DNA of 64,000 nt, taken from positions 162,222 to 226,221 of the forward strand of contig BPJU01000010.1 of assembly GCA_026004775.1 (NCBI GenBank), in the 5' to 3' direction. The DNA comes from Pirellulaceae bacterium (lineage in GTDB: Bacteria > Planctomycetota > Planctomycetia > Pirellulales > Pirellulaceae). Below, piece by piece: positions 9,572-17,807 of the stretch; the first letter of the stretch is position 1, and every line of letters begins with the position of its first letter. A program made the translations under genes and the position numbers. The notes below the pieces were generated by a model. It was not told the origin of the DNA and did not search any database. It saw only the letters and a list, made by a program, of their open reading frames with translations.

Positions 9572-10666
9572 CTACTCCGATAACTCCGCGCGAGCTTCTT
9601 TCCGCCTCCGGCGGTGCGAGTACCACAGAATAGCAGCGCTGGCGATCACAACTCCGATTATCCCGCCCCAATACAAAAGCATAACTGGCCACCGTCGCGG
9701 AGATCGGGACAAAAGCGCCGACTCAGGTATGCCATAGTACTCGAGGTAATACTCTTCCTTTGCGCATCGGGCAGGACCAGGAGGATCATACATATAGGCA
9801 GTCTCATCGTACGCTTTTTCCCTACCGGGTGCCGTATTTCTCGTCACATACCGCACAGATTTTGGGAAGGGAAAGCCTTTTTGGGCCGGCCAGTATTCAT
9901 AATCGACCGTAGCAACAATTCCGTCACTACGTTTTTCCACCACCTTGCGTAAGAGCCAGAAGTTTTGGGGATCCAATTCTGCGGTAGCTTCCGTCCGGAG
10001 GCCCCTGTCAGCGAAAAGAAAATCCTCCTCAAATTGCAAACGCACCGTAGCGCCGTCCGCATGGCGCTCTTCTACAAGTCGGGTCAATTTGACACCTTTT
10101 CGATTCCCCTTAAGCAACTCATAAAGTGGTATGCCGAATAGGCGAAATCCGCAAATAGGCAATACCGCAAGCTCCTCCCGCCGAAGCTCAAACTCCTTCC
10201 CGGGCTCTTTCAAGGCCGCCTGCTCCAAAGAGTACGGCAGGTCTGGGCCGCGCCGTCTCACCACAGCCGTGTAACGCGGATTCGTCAGAACGACGCGGGT
10301 GCGCTCGTCCGATCCTTCACGCCCTTCACGGACAAGCCGAAAGTCACCCGCGAAACAAAACGTTCGGATAGATGTCACATCAAGAGTTTCCCATCGGCCG
10401 GACGGCGCAAGGTAGACAGTTAAATACCGGGTTGTAAGCCGGCCAGACAAATCCGCAAGCCATGCTTTTTCCATCTGCTGCCACACCGGAATCGCCTCTG
10501 AAAGTAGCCGATCGTACACCACCGGGTCAATTTCGGCAGCTATAGCCGTTACATGCTCGGCAAGGAAAGTCAACGGCACCACCATCAGTTGTGCCCCAGA
10601 CCAAAGCAAAAGCAGCACAACGGTACGACGCAGTGCGGACCGCCGTTCCGATATTCGGGTATTCAC
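9572..10666 (-). CDS. Membrane-anchored hypothetical protein of the accessory islet
   Basis: 364 residues from a GTG at 10666, chosen because GGGGA lies seven bases upstream and because the longer frame (ATG at 10798) would overlap the preceding small gene. An N-terminal hydrophobic segment follows RRTVV, and a C-terminal transmembrane helix (about 330-350, VMLLYWGGIIGVVIASAAIL) ends in a basic SHRRRRKEAR tail, so the bulk should lie outside the cytoplasm, anchored at its C-terminus. The body is beta-rich and vaguely resembles lipoprotein-sorting (LolA/DUF1571-like) proteins, but I do not recognise it. It is the last of three same-strand genes between IS relics. Confidence 0.65.
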   Translation of the reverse strand: MNTRISERRSALRRTVVLLLLWSGAQLMVVPLTFLAEHVTAIAAEIDPVVYDRLLSEAIPVWQQMEKAWLADLSGRLTTRYLTVYLAPSGRWETLDVTSIRTFCFAGDFRLVREGREGSDERTRVVLTNPRYTAVVRRRGPDLPYSLEQAALKEPGKEFELRREELAVLPICGFRLFGIPLYELLKGNRKGVKLTRLVEERHADGATVRLQFEEDFLFADRGLRTEATAELDPQNFWLLRKVVEKRSDGIVATVDYEYWPAQKGFPFPKSVRYVTRNTAPGREKAYDETAYMYDPPGPARCAKEEYYLEYYGIPESALLSRSPRRWPVMLLYWGGIIGVVIASAAILWYSHRRRRKEARAELSE

Positions 10667-10703
10667 AGCTTGTTCCCCACAAAACCAGCGTTCCACAAAA
10701 GTT

Positions 10704-10949
10704 TTATGGGTTACATCTGCAAAACCGCATGGCCGTCTCGCAATTGCAATTCGACGGCTGGTTACAATACCTCGAATATGGAATGCACTCGCTATCATTC
10801 ATCATACACAGTCGATTCTGGCACTGCTGAGGGTCTACAAACTCCACCTCGTCACCCTCGTCGCCCATCACGTACTGGAGTTGTAAACCGGCCGTGAGAC
10901 ACGCGGTCGACAAAATCAAGAGAAGCAGATTCGCTGTGAGAAACTTCAT
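10704..10949 (-). CDS. Small secreted cysteine-rich peptide
   Basis: 81 residues. The second ATG (10949) is preferred: GGAGG lies seven bases upstream, while the first ATG at 10955 is too close to it. A clear signal peptide (MKFLTANLLLLILSTACLTAG) is followed by an acidic stretch (GDEGDEVEF) and a compact domain with eight cysteines in about 40 residues, spaced C-x4-C-x6-C-x6-C-x5-C-x-C-x6-C-x-C. Eight cysteines suggest four disulfides or a metal cluster outside the cytoplasm. No known family is recognised. It sits between the DUF1573-like and membrane-anchored genes, with 37 bases to the next start. Confidence 0.65.
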   Translation of the reverse strand: MKFLTANLLLLILSTACLTAGLQLQYVMGDEGDEVEFVDPQQCQNRLCMMNDSECIPYSRYCNQPSNCNCETAMRFCRCNP

Positions 10950-11022
10950 GGACATTCCTCCCTCTATGAACTACCTCACTTCCTCTCTACCAGCAGAAAC
11001 CTAAGCAACATTCCTCCCATTA

Positions 11023-11577
11023 TCAAGTGGCAGACTTTCTCAATGCCACGCTTGCCTCCGAAACCTGCACATTCACAGGAAGGCGTACGGGTGGTGACGG
11101 ATGATCTAAAAAAAGCCGCAACACATATCGGACCTTGCTCCCACTATTGACCGCCGGGACTCTCAACCGCAGCCGCAGTAGCGCTATCCCCTTGGGACTT
11201 AAGACCACCGGCAGCCCTTCAACTTCCACGCAATCACATGCTGTGGGACTGCCCGTTCTAGCGCCCACAACGCCCAAAGGCCCATCTGTGAGGTTTCGTA
11301 CAGTGAAGGTAACGCGAACTACTTCGCCAGGTCCACCTCGGGCCGTCACCTCCCGCGGCTCTATCACCACCGGATAGCCAGCCCCACCCAATAGCCTATT
11401 TGCGGTTACTCCCAATATCAGACTGCCGATTCCACAGCCTATCACTATGCTCAGAAGGATCGCCACCACCCCCAATGCCGTGGAATGCCAAGTACGCTCA
11501 CGGGCACCCTTAGAAGGCAAACTTCGCCCTTGATGAGTTCCGGCGCTCCTTTTCGGCCATGTTATGTCGTCCGTCAT
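11023..11577 (-). CDS. DUF1573-like membrane-anchored Ig-fold protein
   Basis: 184 residues with one transmembrane segment (about 30-55, ALGVVAILLSIVIGCGIGSLIL), followed by an extracytoplasmic domain of DUF1573 type: FTVRNLTDGPLGVVGARTGSPTACDCV, then a PVVLSPKG strand and PLPVNVQVSE-like end. DUF1573 domains are Ig-like and common in planctomycetes and Bacteroidota; function is unknown. The start at 11577 has CGGAGG seven bases upstream. It is the first gene of the islet, and a 16-copy 7-bp repeat begins 46 bases upstream of its start, where its promoter would be expected. Confidence 0.7.
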   Translation of the reverse strand: MTDDITWPKRSAGTHQGRSLPSKGARERTWHSTALGVVAILLSIVIGCGIGSLILGVTANRLLGGAGYPVVIEPREVTARGGPGEVVRVTFTVRNLTDGPLGVVGARTGSPTACDCVEVEGLPVVLSPKGIALLRLRLRVPAVNSGSKVRYVLRLFLDHPSPPVRLPVNVQVSEASVALRKSAT

Positions 11578-11623
11578 AAAAGCGCCTCCGGACTTTGGTC
11601 ATTAAACGCACCAAAAGTCGGAC

Positions 11624-11735
11624 GCAGTGAGCAGTGAGCAGTGAGCAGTGAGCAGTGAGCAGTGAGCAGTGAGCAGTGAGCAGTGAGCAGTGAGCAGTGA
11701 GCAGTGAGCAGTGAGCAGTGAGCAGTGAGCAGTGA
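11624..11735. repeat. Perfect tandem repeat, 16 copies of the 7-mer GCAGTGA
   Basis: 112 bases are exactly sixteen uninterrupted copies of GCAGTGA. On the minus strand the array is open and encodes a heptapeptide repeat (SLLTAHC) within a 105-codon frame that ends in ATGA overlapping the start of the DUF1573-like gene. Whether that frame is translated is doubtful. The unit is not a multiple of three, so copy-number slippage would shift the frame or change promoter spacing. Confidence 0.95.
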
Positions 11736-11939
11736 CATCCATCGGGCCACTGCTCCCAAGCTCAGCGTTATGACACCCCCTCTTGTACCAACAGATGCTC
11801 CCTTGTCAAGTCCCCGGCGCAGAAATTTTCGAAAAATTATTTCGTTATCGCCGGCGGCCATTGCCGTAACGCTTTTGGCCGTCCGTCCCACGCCATCCGG
11901 TCCTCTTAATTGGGGGGAATGCTGGAACCGTTATCGCCC

Positions 11940-12121
11940 CGTTACGAAACAAACCCCGCCGGCGAACCTTTCGCTGGGCAGTTGACTTCACCCACGGTGG
12001 TTAGACCGCTTTCGAGGCAAACTCATACGCTGGTAGGAGAAAGCCGCCAATCACCTGGCTGCCCTCCCGCGTGTACGGGCCTACTGTGTACTACGCGGCG
12101 GAGGGATTTTCGGATAGGCTC
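11940..12121 (+). mobile_element. Fragment of an IS5-family-like transposase with right terminal repeat
   Basis: On the plus strand, PRRRTFRWAVDFTHG (11956-11998) continues after a one-base frameshift as WLDRFRGKLIRW, a stop (TAG at 12033), then EKAANHLAALP, matching the usual IS5 transposase C-terminus (WVVERTHSWLNRFRRLLIRWEKK type). The right end TTTTCGGATAGGCTC (12107-12121) is the same terminal sequence as in the element ending at 9530 and is followed by TA. No left end was found. It lies 58 bases before the phosphatase start codon. Confidence 0.6.
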
Positions 12122-12179
12122 TAAGGCATGGGTGGCAGGCTCAAGATGCGGTTCGAACAAGGTCTGAGGGTAACGTTCC

Positions 12180-13505
12180 ATGTCAGCGGCTTGTACGTGG
12201 GTCCGGGCGTTCGGTGAGCGGGTGGTTCTGGGGGGTGTCTTCGCGCTGCTCGTCGGGTGGCCGTTGTTTGCTGAACCGCCCAAAGCAGATCCTGCCGAGG
12301 TCTACCGGCCGTCTCTGGTACCGGATCGCATCCTGTTGTCCATTCCGGGAGATCCGAGTCGCACGATGGCCGTCACGTGGCGCACGTCGACGGTGATCGA
12401 GCAAGCCTGGGCGGAAATTACGCGGGCCACTGCCGAACCGCTCAGCGGCAGCACCCCCCGCCGCATCCCTGCCCGTACCGAGCGACTGGAGACGGATCTT
12501 TTCGAGGCCCATTACCACACGGTGATCTTTGAGGATCTGGCTCCGCAGACGCGCTACGCCTATCGTGTGGGTGACGGCGTGAATTGGAGCCCTTGGCACC
12601 ATTTCCAAACCGCCTCCGACAAGCCCGAACCGTTTCGTTTCCTTTATTTTGGCGACGCACAGAACGACATTGCTTCGCACTGGTCGCGTGTTATTCGCGA
12701 GGCGTTTCAGACCGAACCACGAGCGGCGTTTTTGTTGCATGCCGGCGATTTGATCAACCGGTGGAACCGGGATGCCGAATGGGGCGAGTGGCACGCGGCC
12801 GGAGGATGGATCAACGGGTGCATCCCGTCGATAGCAGCCGCGGGCAACCATGAATACGGTGGCGTGCCCCCGTTGAGCTCGGTACTGACGCCTAATTGGC
12901 GGGCACAATTCGAGTTCCCCCGAAACGGCCCGGAAGGTCTGCACGAGACGGTCTATTACTTCGATTATCAGGCGGCTCGCATCGTCGTGCTCAACTCGAA
13001 CCTTGCGTTCCAAGAGCAGGCCACCTGGTTGGAATCCGTACTGCGGGATCACGACCGACCGTGGACAATCGTTTCCATGCATCACCCGATCTATTCGGCG
13101 CGTCCCGGCCGTGACAACCCGGTGATCCGTTCGTTGTGGAAGCCGCTATTCGACCGGTACCGGGTGGCCTTGGTGCTTCAAGGACACGATCACAGTTACA
13201 TGCGAAGCGGGTTACTGGGCGAGTCCGCACCGGACGAACCGATCCAGCGTCAGATGTCGGGCGGGACCGTTTACGTGATTTCCGTGAGCGGCCCCAAAAT
13301 GTACGACCTGGGGTGGCAACCGTTCACGCGCCGGGCGGCTCGCAATACCCAGATGTACCAGGTAATCGAAGTAGCGGTGGACAAGCTGCGTTTCGAAGCC
13401 CGCATGGCCGACGGACGGCTTTACGATGCGTTTCATTTGACCAGGAATGCCGATGGCTCCGTTCAGTTGCACGACGAGATTCCCTCGGTACCCGACCGGC
13501 GGTAG
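12180..13505 (+). CDS. Purple-acid-phosphatase-like metallophosphoesterase, secreted
   Basis: 441 residues with an N-terminal hydrophobic export signal (to about residue 32). The N-terminal beta domain (about 50-140, GDPSRTMAVTWRT through YRVGDGVNWSPWHHF) is the fibronectin-like domain of purple acid phosphatases. The catalytic domain shows the five metal-ligand motifs in order: FGDAQND, HAGDLINRW, AAGNHEY, MHHPIYS and QGHDHSYMRS. It should hydrolyse phosphomonoesters or diesters in the periplasm or outside. GAGGG nine bases upstream supports the ATG at 12180. The gene begins just after an IS relic, which may have displaced its original promoter. Confidence 0.88.
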   Translation: MSAACTWVRAFGERVVLGGVFALLVGWPLFAEPPKADPAEVYRPSLVPDRILLSIPGDPSRTMAVTWRTSTVIEQAWAEITRATAEPLSGSTPRRIPARTERLETDLFEAHYHTVIFEDLAPQTRYAYRVGDGVNWSPWHHFQTASDKPEPFRFLYFGDAQNDIASHWSRVIREAFQTEPRAAFLLHAGDLINRWNRDAEWGEWHAAGGWINGCIPSIAAAGNHEYGGVPPLSSVLTPNWRAQFEFPRNGPEGLHETVYYFDYQAARIVVLNSNLAFQEQATWLESVLRDHDRPWTIVSMHHPIYSARPGRDNPVIRSLWKPLFDRYRVALVLQGHDHSYMRSGLLGESAPDEPIQRQMSGGTVYVISVSGPKMYDLGWQPFTRRAARNTQMYQVIEVAVDKLRFEARMADGRLYDAFHLTRNADGSVQLHDEIPSVPDRR

Positions 13506-13549
13506 CGCTACGGAAGCGCAGAGATCTGCCCGGACAACGCGGTACCGAA

Positions 13550-14818
13550 CTAGAACGGCTCCGGCGGCGGCGTGATACCCACGGCACCCAAAGCGGCTGG
13601 ATCATAGTGAATCTGGTACCGATGCCGCGATATATGCAGAACATCGCCCGGAATCAGGCGTTTGCGTGCTACCGGCACGCCGTTGACGCGAATACCGTTT
13701 TTCGTATGCAAGTCCTTCACATACCACCAGCCGCCAAAGATGAACATTTGGCAATGGTGTGCCGAGACATCCGGGAACGGTAACACCAGATCGCAACTGC
13801 GATCGCGGCCAATCACCACGCGCGGCTGGCGCACACGGAACACCGGTCCTTGGTCCAGTGGCTGCAGTTCAGCCAAGATCGCTTCTTGGGCGGCGGAGAC
13901 AGGTGCTTGAAGCGTGTGGGGAATCTCCGGTTGGGCCTGTGCTTGAAGTCGCTTAATGAGCGTTACTTGATTGCCACGCGGATGAAAACGCACTTCGTCC
14001 GCGAAAGCCTTCATCAGCACCAATCCCCGACCCTCCGGTCCGCTGACACGGCGCCATAAGTCACCATATTCGAAGGCAGCCACGTCAAATCCCGGACCTT
14101 CGTCTTTGATTTGAACCGAGGCGTGACTGCGGGTCAGTTCCGCAAAGACATCAATGCGCCGGTCGCTATAGGGTTTTTGTTGGAGTCGTTCGGCCAAGCC
14201 GACAGGTTTCGCGCCGGCGGCGACGGCGGCCGGCCCCGGTATCTCCAGATTGCCGCGCAACAGCGCATTTAACAGCGCTTGCTCGACGGCTACCCCAAAC
14301 CGTACCCGTTCATTGGCGTCGATCCGCCCGAGGTTGGCGATCAGTTGTTGGAGCAAGTCGACCAGCGGTTCGATAAGAGCCGGATCGTTATCCAGCCGGA
14401 ATTCCAGACAGACCCGTTCCGCACACTGGATGAGGCGACCGTAATTCTGCTCGCAGGCCACCCGTGCCATCAGGCTACAGGCGGTCGGCAACAACAGGGT
14501 CGACACTTCGGCTTTCGGTACGTAATAGGCGGCGCCGGCCCGCAAGGCTTCCACTACGGTCTGCTCGTCACCTTGAGCCGTCACGGCAATAATGCCGACC
14601 TGGGGCCACGTTTCGTGTATTTCGCGGAGTAAATCCAACCCGTCCGCGTCAGGCAGCACCAGATCCACCACGGCCATGTCGACCGCCTCGTTGGCAAGGA
14701 AACGGCGTGCCTCGGCCGCCGTCGTGGCATAGAGAACATCGGCCGGCAAATCCGACAACAGCCTCCCCAGCAGGGCCTGCTGGACCGCGGAATCTTCCAC
14801 TAACAAGACACACGCCAT
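13550..14818 (-). CDS. Response regulator with RsbW-like ATPase and FHA domain
   Basis: 422 residues with three domains. Residues 1-115: receiver domain with acidic pocket E8/D9, phospho-acceptor D52 and K102. About 130-280: a GHKL ATPase of anti-sigma/RsbW type with N-box EQALLNALLRGN, G-box KDEGPGFD and GRGLVLMKAF. About 310-405: an FHA domain (VVIGRDRSCDLVLPFPDVSAHHC, KNGIRVNG) that binds phosphothreonine. The ATPase could phosphorylate or sequester a STAS partner under receiver control; a STAS gene starts 500 bases away on the other strand. The C-terminal LGAVGITPPPEPF closely resembles the small FHA protein at 16988-17401. Confidence 0.85.
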   Translation of the reverse strand: MACVLLVEDSAVQQALLGRLLSDLPADVLYATTAAEARRFLANEAVDMAVVDLVLPDADGLDLLREIHETWPQVGIIAVTAQGDEQTVVEALRAGAAYYVPKAEVSTLLLPTACSLMARVACEQNYGRLIQCAERVCLEFRLDNDPALIEPLVDLLQQLIANLGRIDANERVRFGVAVEQALLNALLRGNLEIPGPAAVAAGAKPVGLAERLQQKPYSDRRIDVFAELTRSHASVQIKDEGPGFDVAAFEYGDLWRRVSGPEGRGLVLMKAFADEVRFHPRGNQVTLIKRLQAQAQPEIPHTLQAPVSAAQEAILAELQPLDQGPVFRVRQPRVVIGRDRSCDLVLPFPDVSAHHCQMFIFGGWWYVKDLHTKNGIRVNGVPVARKRLIPGDVLHISRHRYQIHYDPAALGAVGITPPPEPF

Positions 14819-14858
14819 CCGCAGGTACCTCGCGCTGGCCGGCTGACTTCCCTGCGCT

Positions 14859-15077
14859 TTACCGGTTAGCCCGCTCCAGTTCCTCTGGCCATTCCAGCTC
14901 GTCCAACCGGATTACGGGCGGCAACCAGCATTGGGACCGCTGAGCCTCCTCATACGTGTCCGCATAGCCGGCACGCAACCGATACGTCGTTTCACTCCAA
15001 CCCTGGCGGATCTGCGCACAGAGATACTGAATCTCCGCCGGCGCAGGATCGCGCGGCAGCGACTTACGTCGAGCCAT
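14859..15077 (-). CDS. Small conserved-looking hypothetical protein
   Basis: 72 residues starting MARRKSLPRDPAPAEI, basic N-terminus, then a helical segment QYLCAQIRQGWSETTYRLRAG and an acidic end. The pattern of a short protein beginning MARR-x-LP-x-DP and containing a WS-x-E motif is one I associate with planctomycete genomes, but no function is known. It is 40 bases upstream of the three-domain response regulator on the same strand, so the two may be co-transcribed. Confidence 0.65.
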   Translation of the reverse strand: MARRKSLPRDPAPAEIQYLCAQIRQGWSETTYRLRAGYADTYEEAQRSQCWLPPVIRLDELEWPEELERANR

Positions 15078-15333
15078 AACTCTGTACCTCTCTCTGTTCC
15101 GAACACGGGCTGAACGCCCACAAAGACAGGACCACTCTCTTTATTATGTAGCAGCCGACCCTGGTAAACAAGACTTACCTGAAAGCTCTCGCTTTTCCCG
15201 TTCCGCTACACTATCATGAGAGATTGTGCGGCTGTTGCCGAGGACCTCTAGGCAACGCTCGCGGTGGGAGGGGCCGGCTGGTCCGGCGCCGGTCAATCAT
15301 CAGTGGGATGGGCAACAGGAAAGCGAGTCGATC

Positions 15334-15699
15334 ATGGCATTTCTGGAGCTGCGCGACGAAGACGATGTCCTGGTGATCACCCTTACCAAATCGAAGATCG
15401 TGGACGAACCCGTTTTCGAGCAGATCGGTAAAGAGCTGAACGACGCGATCGCTCAGGCCGTATCCAAAAAGATCGTGCTCGATTTCCAGCGTGTCGAATT
15501 CATGTCGTCGGGCATGATCGGCCGACTGGTGGCATTCAACAACAATTGCAAGCAGGCCGGAGTCAAACTGAAATTGTGCAACGTGTCGGATAACCTGATG
15601 GAGGTCTTCCGTATCACGAAGTTGAACAAACTCCTGGATATCCAAAAGAACTTGGAGAAAGCCCTGGCCTCGTTCGAGAAACGGGGTTGGTTCGGCTAG
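15334..15699 (+). CDS. STAS-domain protein (anti-sigma factor antagonist-like)
   Basis: 121 residues; the ATG at 15334 begins the domain directly and has AGGAAAG about ten bases upstream, although the frame is open to 15226. The whole protein is one STAS domain, with VITLTKSKIVDEPVFEQIGKEL and the signature IVLDFQRVEFMSSGMIGRLV; S58/S59 is the likely phosphorylation site. STAS proteins bind RsbW-like ATPases in partner-switching pathways. The nearby ATPase-containing response regulator (13550-14818) is an obvious candidate partner. Its 3' end overlaps the convergent radical-SAM gene by 4 bases. Confidence 0.88.
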   Translation: MAFLELRDEDDVLVITLTKSKIVDEPVFEQIGKELNDAIAQAVSKKIVLDFQRVEFMSSGMIGRLVAFNNNCKQAGVKLKLCNVSDNLMEVFRITKLNKLLDIQKNLEKALASFEKRGWFG

Positions 15700-16703
15700 A
15701 TGGCCGGTGACGGGGACGAATTTGAGCGCAAGTTATTCCGATGCGATCCGGACAGGCGTCCTTGCCAGGTATTGCGCGTCCGGAACTCATGCTCGATCGC
15801 CAGACGCACACCGTTCTTGTCCAGACACCAGGTCGGTCCGATCAGATAATCCGAAGGGGCATCGCCGGCCACGCGTTCGACCACGATCCCAGGAGGCAAC
15901 CGTTCCAGGAAATCGACCAGTGTAGCGACATAAACGTCGCGATCCATCAATTGCACTTCCCCGCGCAACACCTGCTCGCCCAACGGCGTGTTGCGCACCG
16001 CATAAAGATTGTGGATCTTGACCGCGTCGACATCTAAGCGAGCTACTTCATCGGCGGTGGCCATCATGTCCTGCCAGCTTTCCCCCGGCCAGCCCAGAAT
16101 CAGGTGGAGTCCTATGTGAAAGCCTCGGCCACGACAGCGGCGCACGGCGTCGACGGTGGCGGCATGAGTGTGCCCGCGGTTCATCGCCAGCAACGACCGA
16201 TCGTGCATCGTTTGCATGCCGATTTCCAGACTCACATAAGTCCGTCCGGCATATTCCGCCAACAGCTCAATCACCGCCTCAGGCAGACAGTCCGGCCGAG
16301 TTCCGATAACCAGGCCCACGATTTGTGGGTGACTAACCGCTTCGTCGTACAGGCGCCGCAAACGCTCGACCGGCCCATACGTATTGGACGCCGGCTGGAA
16401 ATAAGCCAGGAACTTCCGGCAATCCGGATAGCGACGCTGAAGTCGGCTTATCCCTTCATCAATCTGCGACCGGATCGCCATCCGCGGCAGCCGGCGGCTG
16501 GGACTGAAACTGCGGTTGTCGCAAAACGTACAGCCGCCCACGGCCACCGTGCCATCCACATTGGGGCACGTAAAACCCCCGTCGACGCTTACCCGATGCA
16601 CACGCGCTGCGAAACGCTCCCGCAAGTAAAACCCATACGAGTAATAGCGTAGTCCGGACCGCCACCAGGCCCACGATTCTGGACGGGCTTTGTCAAAATT
16701 CAT
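15696..16703 (-). CDS. TIGR01212-family radical SAM protein (YtqA-like)
   Basis: 335 residues. The [4Fe-4S] cysteines are C46, C58 and C61, in CPNVDGTVAVGGCTFC, the unusual C-x11-C-x2-C form typical of the TIGR01212/YtqA group, followed by DNRSFSP. Downstream SAM-fold motifs include YVSLEIGMQTMHD and GFHIGLHLILGWPGE. Members are Elp3-related but shorter; tRNA or translation-linked modification has been proposed and the substrate is unknown. The gene converges on and overlaps the STAS gene by 4 bases. Confidence 0.85.
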   Translation of the reverse strand: MNFDKARPESWAWWRSGLRYYSYGFYLRERFAARVHRVSVDGGFTCPNVDGTVAVGGCTFCDNRSFSPSRRLPRMAIRSQIDEGISRLQRRYPDCRKFLAYFQPASNTYGPVERLRRLYDEAVSHPQIVGLVIGTRPDCLPEAVIELLAEYAGRTYVSLEIGMQTMHDRSLLAMNRGHTHAATVDAVRRCRGRGFHIGLHLILGWPGESWQDMMATADEVARLDVDAVKIHNLYAVRNTPLGEQVLRGEVQLMDRDVYVATLVDFLERLPPGIVVERVAGDAPSDYLIGPTWCLDKNGVRLAIEHEFRTRNTWQGRLSGSHRNNLRSNSSPSPAI

Positions 16704-16987
16704 TGACCGACTGTCACCCCTCTTCTAGACTAATATCTGGGATCACGTTATTCGCGGGCGGTGCGCCCCGCGAGACAGCTTCTTGTGTCAAAGGCTGGCG
16801 GCCGGCCCGCAACCGGGTCGACCAGCGCACCATTGTATCACATAGGTGCATAGTACATTGTACGTGGCTACGCCAGCCCGTAGCCCCCGACGACGCGCAG
16901 CCGGCAGCATGTTGCCCCGTCAGCAAATGCGAGGCAAATGCCGGCGGTCAGGCAGGCTGGCACGCTCAAAGGAATGGGGTATAACTT

Positions 16988-17401
16988 GTGAACTACGGTG
17001 AGCTGATTCCGGTAGGTGGCGGGGATCCGATCCCTCTGCTCAAACCAAAGTTGCTCGTTGGCCGCCGGGAAAGTTGTGATATCCGATTGCGGTTTCCCAA
17101 TGTTTCGGCCCACCACTGCCTGTTGAGTCTGGAACACGGCTACTGGTTCGTGAAGGACTTAGGGAGCCGGAACGGCACAAAGGTCAACGGGCAGCGAGTG
17201 GTCCGCAAGCGTGTTGATCCCGGCTCGGAAATCGCTTTTGCCAAGCACCGCTACCAGCTACAGTATTCGCCCACAGACCTTGGTGCTGTGGGCCCGCCGC
17301 CTCCGGACGAAGAAACCATGGCCGAAATCCTCGGCCGCTCGTTGCTCGACCGAGCCGGATTGGACCGCCGTAAACAGATGGAAGAGCTGGATCTGGAATA
17401 G
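16988..17401 (+). CDS. FHA-domain protein
   Basis: 137 residues. The FHA core covers about residues 15-95: LLVGRRESCDIRLRFPNVSAHHC then WFVKDLGSRNGTKVNG, with the conserved phosphopeptide-binding R, S and N residues. The C-terminal part (KHRYQLQYSPTDLGAVGPPPPDEE, then a charged helix) resembles the end of the response-regulator protein at 13550-14818, indicating a shared subfamily. It should act as a phosphothreonine reader for a Ser/Thr kinase. It begins at a GTG at 16988. Confidence 0.85.
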   Translation: MNYGELIPVGGGDPIPLLKPKLLVGRRESCDIRLRFPNVSAHHCLLSLEHGYWFVKDLGSRNGTKVNGQRVVRKRVDPGSEIAFAKHRYQLQYSPTDLGAVGPPPPDEETMAEILGRSLLDRAGLDRRKQMEELDLE

Positions 17402-17807
17402 AGCGCAAGGACGGCGCCGCTTCAAGGCCAGCAAATTCCAGCTCCGATCGCTGCCGCCAGCCCACGGGTCGCCAGGCTCCCAGGTGGGCCGCGGTGGTTC
17501 TATGCACAGCGGTAAGCAACTCTTCGAATACCAGCCGCCATCTGTCGAGCATCCGGGGGCTGTTCGAAAGGGCACGGCAACGCGGCTATTGTCCCACGGC
17601 TCCCATAACCGGCATATTCCACCCCTCACCGCACCCTGTTGCGATTCCCGCCGCGCCAATGCTCCTATTTGCTGCGCCCCCTGGCCCAAGCCATGGTATA
17701 GGGTTTTGCGTATACGCGGCTGGCGTTGTATCCATGGTCATTATTATCTGCCGGCTCTTAGCCATTGGTTTTGCTGTTGCGTTCGTAGCAGCTTGGATCC
17801 CGATCTG
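17402..17807. other. Intergenic, no gene seen
   Basis: About 400 bases after the FHA gene. Short open frames cross it on both strands but show frame-shadow composition and no ribosome-binding site. It borders the decayed AlbA_2/AAA_4 fragment and may be degraded gene sequence. Confidence 0.4.

Noticed and set aside
11574..11891. 105-codon minus-strand frame containing the SLLTAHC repeats
   Set aside because: Its sequence is mostly a by-product of the 7-bp tandem array; no ribosome-binding site. Kept only as part of the repeat finding.
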